The notes under the pieces were generated by a model that worked only from the letters and a program-made list of their open reading frames with translations, made no database searches and had not been told where the DNA came from. From contig JANSXA010000005.1 in NCBI GenBank assembly GCA_024743175.1, positions 186,001 through 250,000 of the forward strand: DNA of 64,000 nucleotides, written 5' to 3'. This document shows positions 60,727 to 64,000 of this stretch, in pieces. This DNA comes from Pseudomonadaceae bacterium (lineage in GTDB: Bacteria; Pseudomonadota; Gammaproteobacteria; Pseudomonadales; Azotimanducaceae). Numbering within the stretch: position 1 is the stretch's first letter; the number at the start of each line of letters is the position of its first letter. A program made the position numbers and the translations under genes.

Positions 60727-63234
60727 TTGAACGGCACCGAAGATACAAAGACCCGCAAAGCAAACGCTTTAGCTTTGTTCATGCAGGCATTGGAGCAACC
60801 GACACAACAACGCGCAGCCTGGCTGACCCGCAAGATAGGTGACGACGCAGCTTTGCACGACGAAGTGGCCAGGTTACAACAGGCAGATGCAACTAACGCC
60901 GGCTTTCTGCTTGCCCCCAGTCACAATGCAGATGATCGCACCGGTGAAATTATAGGTGCATGGCATGTTGTCGATCTGATCGCCACTGGCGGCATGGGCC
61001 GGGTCTATCGCGTTGCGCGTCAGGATGGCGCATTTGAGCAGGATGGGGCCCTCAAAGTCATCCGTTATGCCCTGGCTGACACCAATCCGGATGTGGCTAG
61101 CGAATTATTGCGTCGTTTTAACGTCGAACGGCAGGTACTGGCAAACATCAATCACCCGAACGTCGCTGCAGTGCTGGATGGCGGGTCCACAACGGATGGC
61201 TTGCCGTATCTGGTAATGGAGTACGTTGAAGGCATCAGCATCGACCAATATGTGGTTGATAAAAATCTGTCACTGCCAGACCGATTGCGCCTTTTTCAAA
61301 CACTACTGGATGCCCTGGGAGCAGTGCACCGAAACCTGGTGGTGCATCGAGATCTCAAACCTTCGAACATCCTGGTTGACGCGTCAGGGCGACTTAAACT
61401 GCTGGATTTTGGCATCGCTAAAGTGCTGCAGGATCAGGCCGGAATCGATGTCACCCAGACGGTGCCAGCAGCGTCTGCCATGACACCAGACTACGCCAGT
61501 CCGGAGCAGCTGCTCGGCGAACCCGTGACCGTTGCCACGGACATCTACGCGCTTGGTTTACTGCTGTACAAATTGCTCACGGGCATACCGGCATACACGG
61601 TGAGTTCACTGCCTCCGGTGCAGGCACACGAGCTGGTTTGTACAACTGACCCTATCCCGCCCAGCCGTGCTGCGCGTTCGCTGGCACTCGCTGCTTTTTC
61701 GGCCGCCCAACTTTCCGGTGACCTTGACGCCATTGTGATGAAAGCTGTGCGTAAAGAAGCTGACCAACGCTATGGTTCTACCGCGGAAATGGCCAATGAC
61801 ATTGAGCGCTATCTTACGGGCCAGCCAGTTACCGCACAGCGTCAGAGTCTGGCTTATCGCACACGTAAATACATACGTCGCAACCGTTTGTTGCTGGCGG
61901 GTACCGGTGCGGTGATCGTGGGTTTAGGTACAGGGCTGGGTGTGGCGTTATGGCAAGCCCAGTTGGCACGCCAGAGCGCTGAGCTCGCCGCTCTTGAAAC
62001 ACGCAAAGCCACGGCGGTCAGTGACTTTCTGCAGGATGTTTTTGTACAGGCGGACCCACTGGAGGCGAACGACAACCCGACGGTTCGCGAAGCCCTCAGC
62101 TATGCGGACAAACAGATTGGTGATCGCTTTGAAAAACACCCCGAAGTTGAAGCTGCAGTGCGTCGCACCTTAGGCTGGACCCAACTCAGCCTCGGAAATT
62201 TTCCATCGGCTCGCGACAATCTGCAACGCGCTTATGCAATGAACGTTGCTTTTTATGGTAAGTCTCATCCGGTCAGCATCAAGAACCTTTCAGATCTCGC
62301 CTGGCTGGAATATGAAGCCAACGATCCGGATCAGTCTATTGCATTGTACCGCCAGACCATCGAGTTGCTGAGCAATGAAACAACCGTGCCAGTGCCTGTG
62401 CATTTACAGGGCACTATCTACAACGACTTTGGAGTAGTGCTTGATGGTGTGGGGCAGGTGGATGAAGCCATCATGAACTATACAAAGGCGCTTGAGTTCT
62501 ATCAGGCAGGAGATGCGGATGAGGCGGAGGTAGACATTGGCGCGGCCGTAGGCAATCTCGCAGCGGCTTATCATACAGCTGGAGATGTGGAAAAAGCGGA
62601 AGAATACTATCTGCGGCACATAGCCATGATTGATGAGTCTTTGCAGGCAGGCAGTAGAGACGTCAGAAGTAATCTGATGTACACCCTTAACAACTATGCT
62701 GTGCTGCTCGGTGAAACAGGCCGCAAGACACAGGCGGTAGGCCCCCTGCGCCGTTCAGCTGATCTGCGCAAGGAGATTCTCGGCCCCTCTCATCCAGCTA
62801 CCGCTCGAGCGATGCTTAACTTGAGCCGCATACATTTCGACCTGGGACAACTGGCGCAGGCACAGCGTGATTTTGATGAGCTCGCACAGCTTCTACCCGA
62901 TATGCCGGACGACCAGGACACTTCCTTGAGAGCACGTATTCTGGAACTGCGCCTGCTGGAGGAAGCCGGCGAAGACAAAAGTGCACTGGCCAAACTTGTC
63001 CAGCTCAGCGCACACTTCGAAAAGCTGTCCGACGAACGTTTTGATGAATTGCGCGCCCAACTGAAACTGCAGGCGGGCAGCATGTATGCACAACGCGGGG
63101 ATACAGACCAGGCGCAGCGCTTTTTCGAAGAGGGTTTGGCCATTCGTTTAGCGCGATATGGTGCTGATCATTATCTTATTGAGGATGCTCGGACTCAGGC
63201 GCAAAAGGCGGGCATCGTATTGCCATCGACCTGA
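60727..63234 (+). CDS. Ser/Thr protein kinase with TPR tail (module 2)
   Basis: 835 residues, TTG start. Kinase domain with glycine loop ATGGMGRVY, ALKVI lysine, VVHRDLKPSN catalytic loop (HRD kept, unlike module 1) and LLDFGIAK. A membrane helix follows (LLLAGTGAVIVGLGTGLGVAL, about 395-415) and the extracytoplasmic C-terminal part is a long TPR array (TPR-like segments such as GQVDEAIMNYTKALEFYQAG, AGDVEKAEEYYLRHIAMID). Divergent from the sigma factor gene. TPRs outside the membrane may sense an envelope ligand. Confidence 0.92.
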   Translation: MNGTEDTKTRKANALALFMQALEQPTQQRAAWLTRKIGDDAALHDEVARLQQADATNAGFLLAPSHNADDRTGEIIGAWHVVDLIATGGMGRVYRVARQDGAFEQDGALKVIRYALADTNPDVASELLRRFNVERQVLANINHPNVAAVLDGGSTTDGLPYLVMEYVEGISIDQYVVDKNLSLPDRLRLFQTLLDALGAVHRNLVVHRDLKPSNILVDASGRLKLLDFGIAKVLQDQAGIDVTQTVPAASAMTPDYASPEQLLGEPVTVATDIYALGLLLYKLLTGIPAYTVSSLPPVQAHELVCTTDPIPPSRAARSLALAAFSAAQLSGDLDAIVMKAVRKEADQRYGSTAEMANDIERYLTGQPVTAQRQSLAYRTRKYIRRNRLLLAGTGAVIVGLGTGLGVALWQAQLARQSAELAALETRKATAVSDFLQDVFVQADPLEANDNPTVREALSYADKQIGDRFEKHPEVEAAVRRTLGWTQLSLGNFPSARDNLQRAYAMNVAFYGKSHPVSIKNLSDLAWLEYEANDPDQSIALYRQTIELLSNETTVPVPVHLQGTIYNDFGVVLDGVGQVDEAIMNYTKALEFYQAGDADEAEVDIGAAVGNLAAAYHTAGDVEKAEEYYLRHIAMIDESLQAGSRDVRSNLMYTLNNYAVLLGETGRKTQAVGPLRRSADLRKEILGPSHPATARAMLNLSRIHFDLGQLAQAQRDFDELAQLLPDMPDDQDTSLRARILELRLLEEAGEDKSALAKLVQLSAHFEKLSDERFDELRAQLKLQAGSMYAQRGDTDQAQRFFEEGLAIRLARYGADHYLIEDARTQAQKAGIVLPST

Positions 63235-63256
63235 CCAAGATGTGAGGGTGGCGTTC

Positions 63257-63976
63257 TCAAACGCCAAACGCGGAGCTTAAAAACATCAGCCCTATAACTG
63301 CCTGCACTAGCGCCATGAGTATCCATAACAGAGCAAAACCGAAAGTGCGTTGACGCAGTCGTTGCAGGCTGCCCACCGAGTTGTTCACTGCGTATATCAA
63401 CATGGCAATACCCACCAACAGTGAAAAAGTAACCTCAAAAGAATCTGTAAAGGCATTCGAATCCGTTGAGCTGTAACCCGCAACCCCGATCAGAGTCATA
63501 GCGACGACGCCAAGGGCAATCATCCAGATCAGTCTCGCGTTTGCGCCAGGGGAACGCTTTAGTTGTGCTTCAGGGGTCAGGTCCAGGTGAGGCGCGTGAA
63601 CGTGCACCAGATTTACAAACGCCTTATCAGCCAGTACTTCGCGGAACGGTTGTAAATCTACGAACCGTCCCTGCACGGCATAAGTCTGCGCAACAGGATG
63701 CATCAGCGGAGTACCTGCGTAGTGAAGTTGACTCAGTTCAGAAGCGGGCGCAATGGGCTCACGAACGATCAGCCCCTCAGCTCGCCGTGTCATCGATACT
63801 TCTTCGATCTCCTGCCAGCGAATCCATCGCTCAGGCTGATTATTACCCCGGACAAACAGCCCCTCAGCGGAAACTGACAAGCGCAACTTTCTGAACCAGC
63901 GCAACAGATAGGCGGCTGCCGGCAACGTGATACACGCCACCAGCAGCGCAACGACAATCAGCGCTTCGGTGTTCAT
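63257..63976 (-). CDS. membrane protein with PH-like domain
   Basis: 239 residues: N-terminal membrane helix (about 5-25), a beta-rich PH-like domain (LRLSVSAEGLFVRGNNQPERW), then three more membrane helices near the C-terminus (MIALGVVAMTLIGVAGY, SLLVGIAMLIYAV, ALLWILMALVQAVIGLMFL). Not recognised; no catalytic residues. Convergent with the kinase gene, and the 5' end reaches almost to the end of the window. Confidence 0.6.
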   Translation of the reverse strand: MNTEALIVVALLVACITLPAAAYLLRWFRKLRLSVSAEGLFVRGNNQPERWIRWQEIEEVSMTRRAEGLIVREPIAPASELSQLHYAGTPLMHPVAQTYAVQGRFVDLQPFREVLADKAFVNLVHVHAPHLDLTPEAQLKRSPGANARLIWMIALGVVAMTLIGVAGYSSTDSNAFTDSFEVTFSLLVGIAMLIYAVNNSVGSLQRLRQRTFGFALLWILMALVQAVIGLMFLSSAFGV

Positions 63977-64000
63977 CAGGACACCACCTGCAAGGCAGCT

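Overview
The window looks like the chromosome of a free-living, probably marine, gammaproteobacterium. Pointers are a Pseudomonas-type Fur, a CYP153 P450, two formylglycine sulfatases, a TonB-dependent receptor, a CoA-transferase and a moderate, even GC content. No rRNA, tRNA, phage, transposase or CRISPR array was seen. Names rest on motifs read by eye; no database search was possible.

Layout. 1-4.4 kb holds a truncated M20 amidohydrolase, a small secreted protein, a GNAT enzyme, a CYP153 P450 and two P-loop proteins. 4.4-14.1 kb is one long minus-strand operon: a TlpA thioredoxin, TPR (lipo)proteins, ExbB/TolQ, two ExbD/TolR and an AgmX/PglI TonB-like protein. This is an energised envelope machine resembling part of the Myxococcus gliding apparatus. 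Upstream of it (14.2-14.5 kb) lies a densely folding candidate RNA. 14.7-33.9 kb is mostly metabolic: ApbE, two serine hydrolases, a PLP enzyme, an LDH2-type dehydrogenase, two sulfatases, a selenoprotein with an in-frame UGA and a hairpin behind it, Fur, a MerR regulator whose 17-bp operator occurs twice, PhoD, a TonB receptor and a nucleoside hydrolase. 33.9-34.76 kb is gene-poor and holds degraded fragments. 34.8-41.4 kb has an FG-GAP protein, a HTH/coiled-coil/membrane protein, a PBP7-like peptidase, PhyH, a CoA-transferase and a hydrolase.

41.5-63.2 kb is the most unusual part. It has two ECF sigma factor plus Ser/Thr kinase pairs (46.4 and 60.6 kb), and between and beside them a set of proteins rarely seen together: an AvrRpt2-like papain-fold protease, a zinc-ribbon/M48-like protein with a broken HExxH motif, a C11 clostripain-like protease, a C14 caspase-like protease, a 1295-residue autotransporter, two prion-like Gly/Tyr/Asn/Gln/Pro-rich membrane proteins and four acidic or coiled-coil soluble proteins. 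Seven transcription units in this stretch carry the same bipartite element upstream, CCA(G/T/A)TTT-like, 8 bases, then TTtaCGCC(C/T)A, always with exactly 23 bases from the first C to the last C of CGCC, 26-62 bases before the start codon. I read this as one sigma-dependent regulon and propose the island as a single undescribed kinase/sigma-controlled protease and surface-assembly system. That reading is inference; the motif and the gene content are visible in the sequence.
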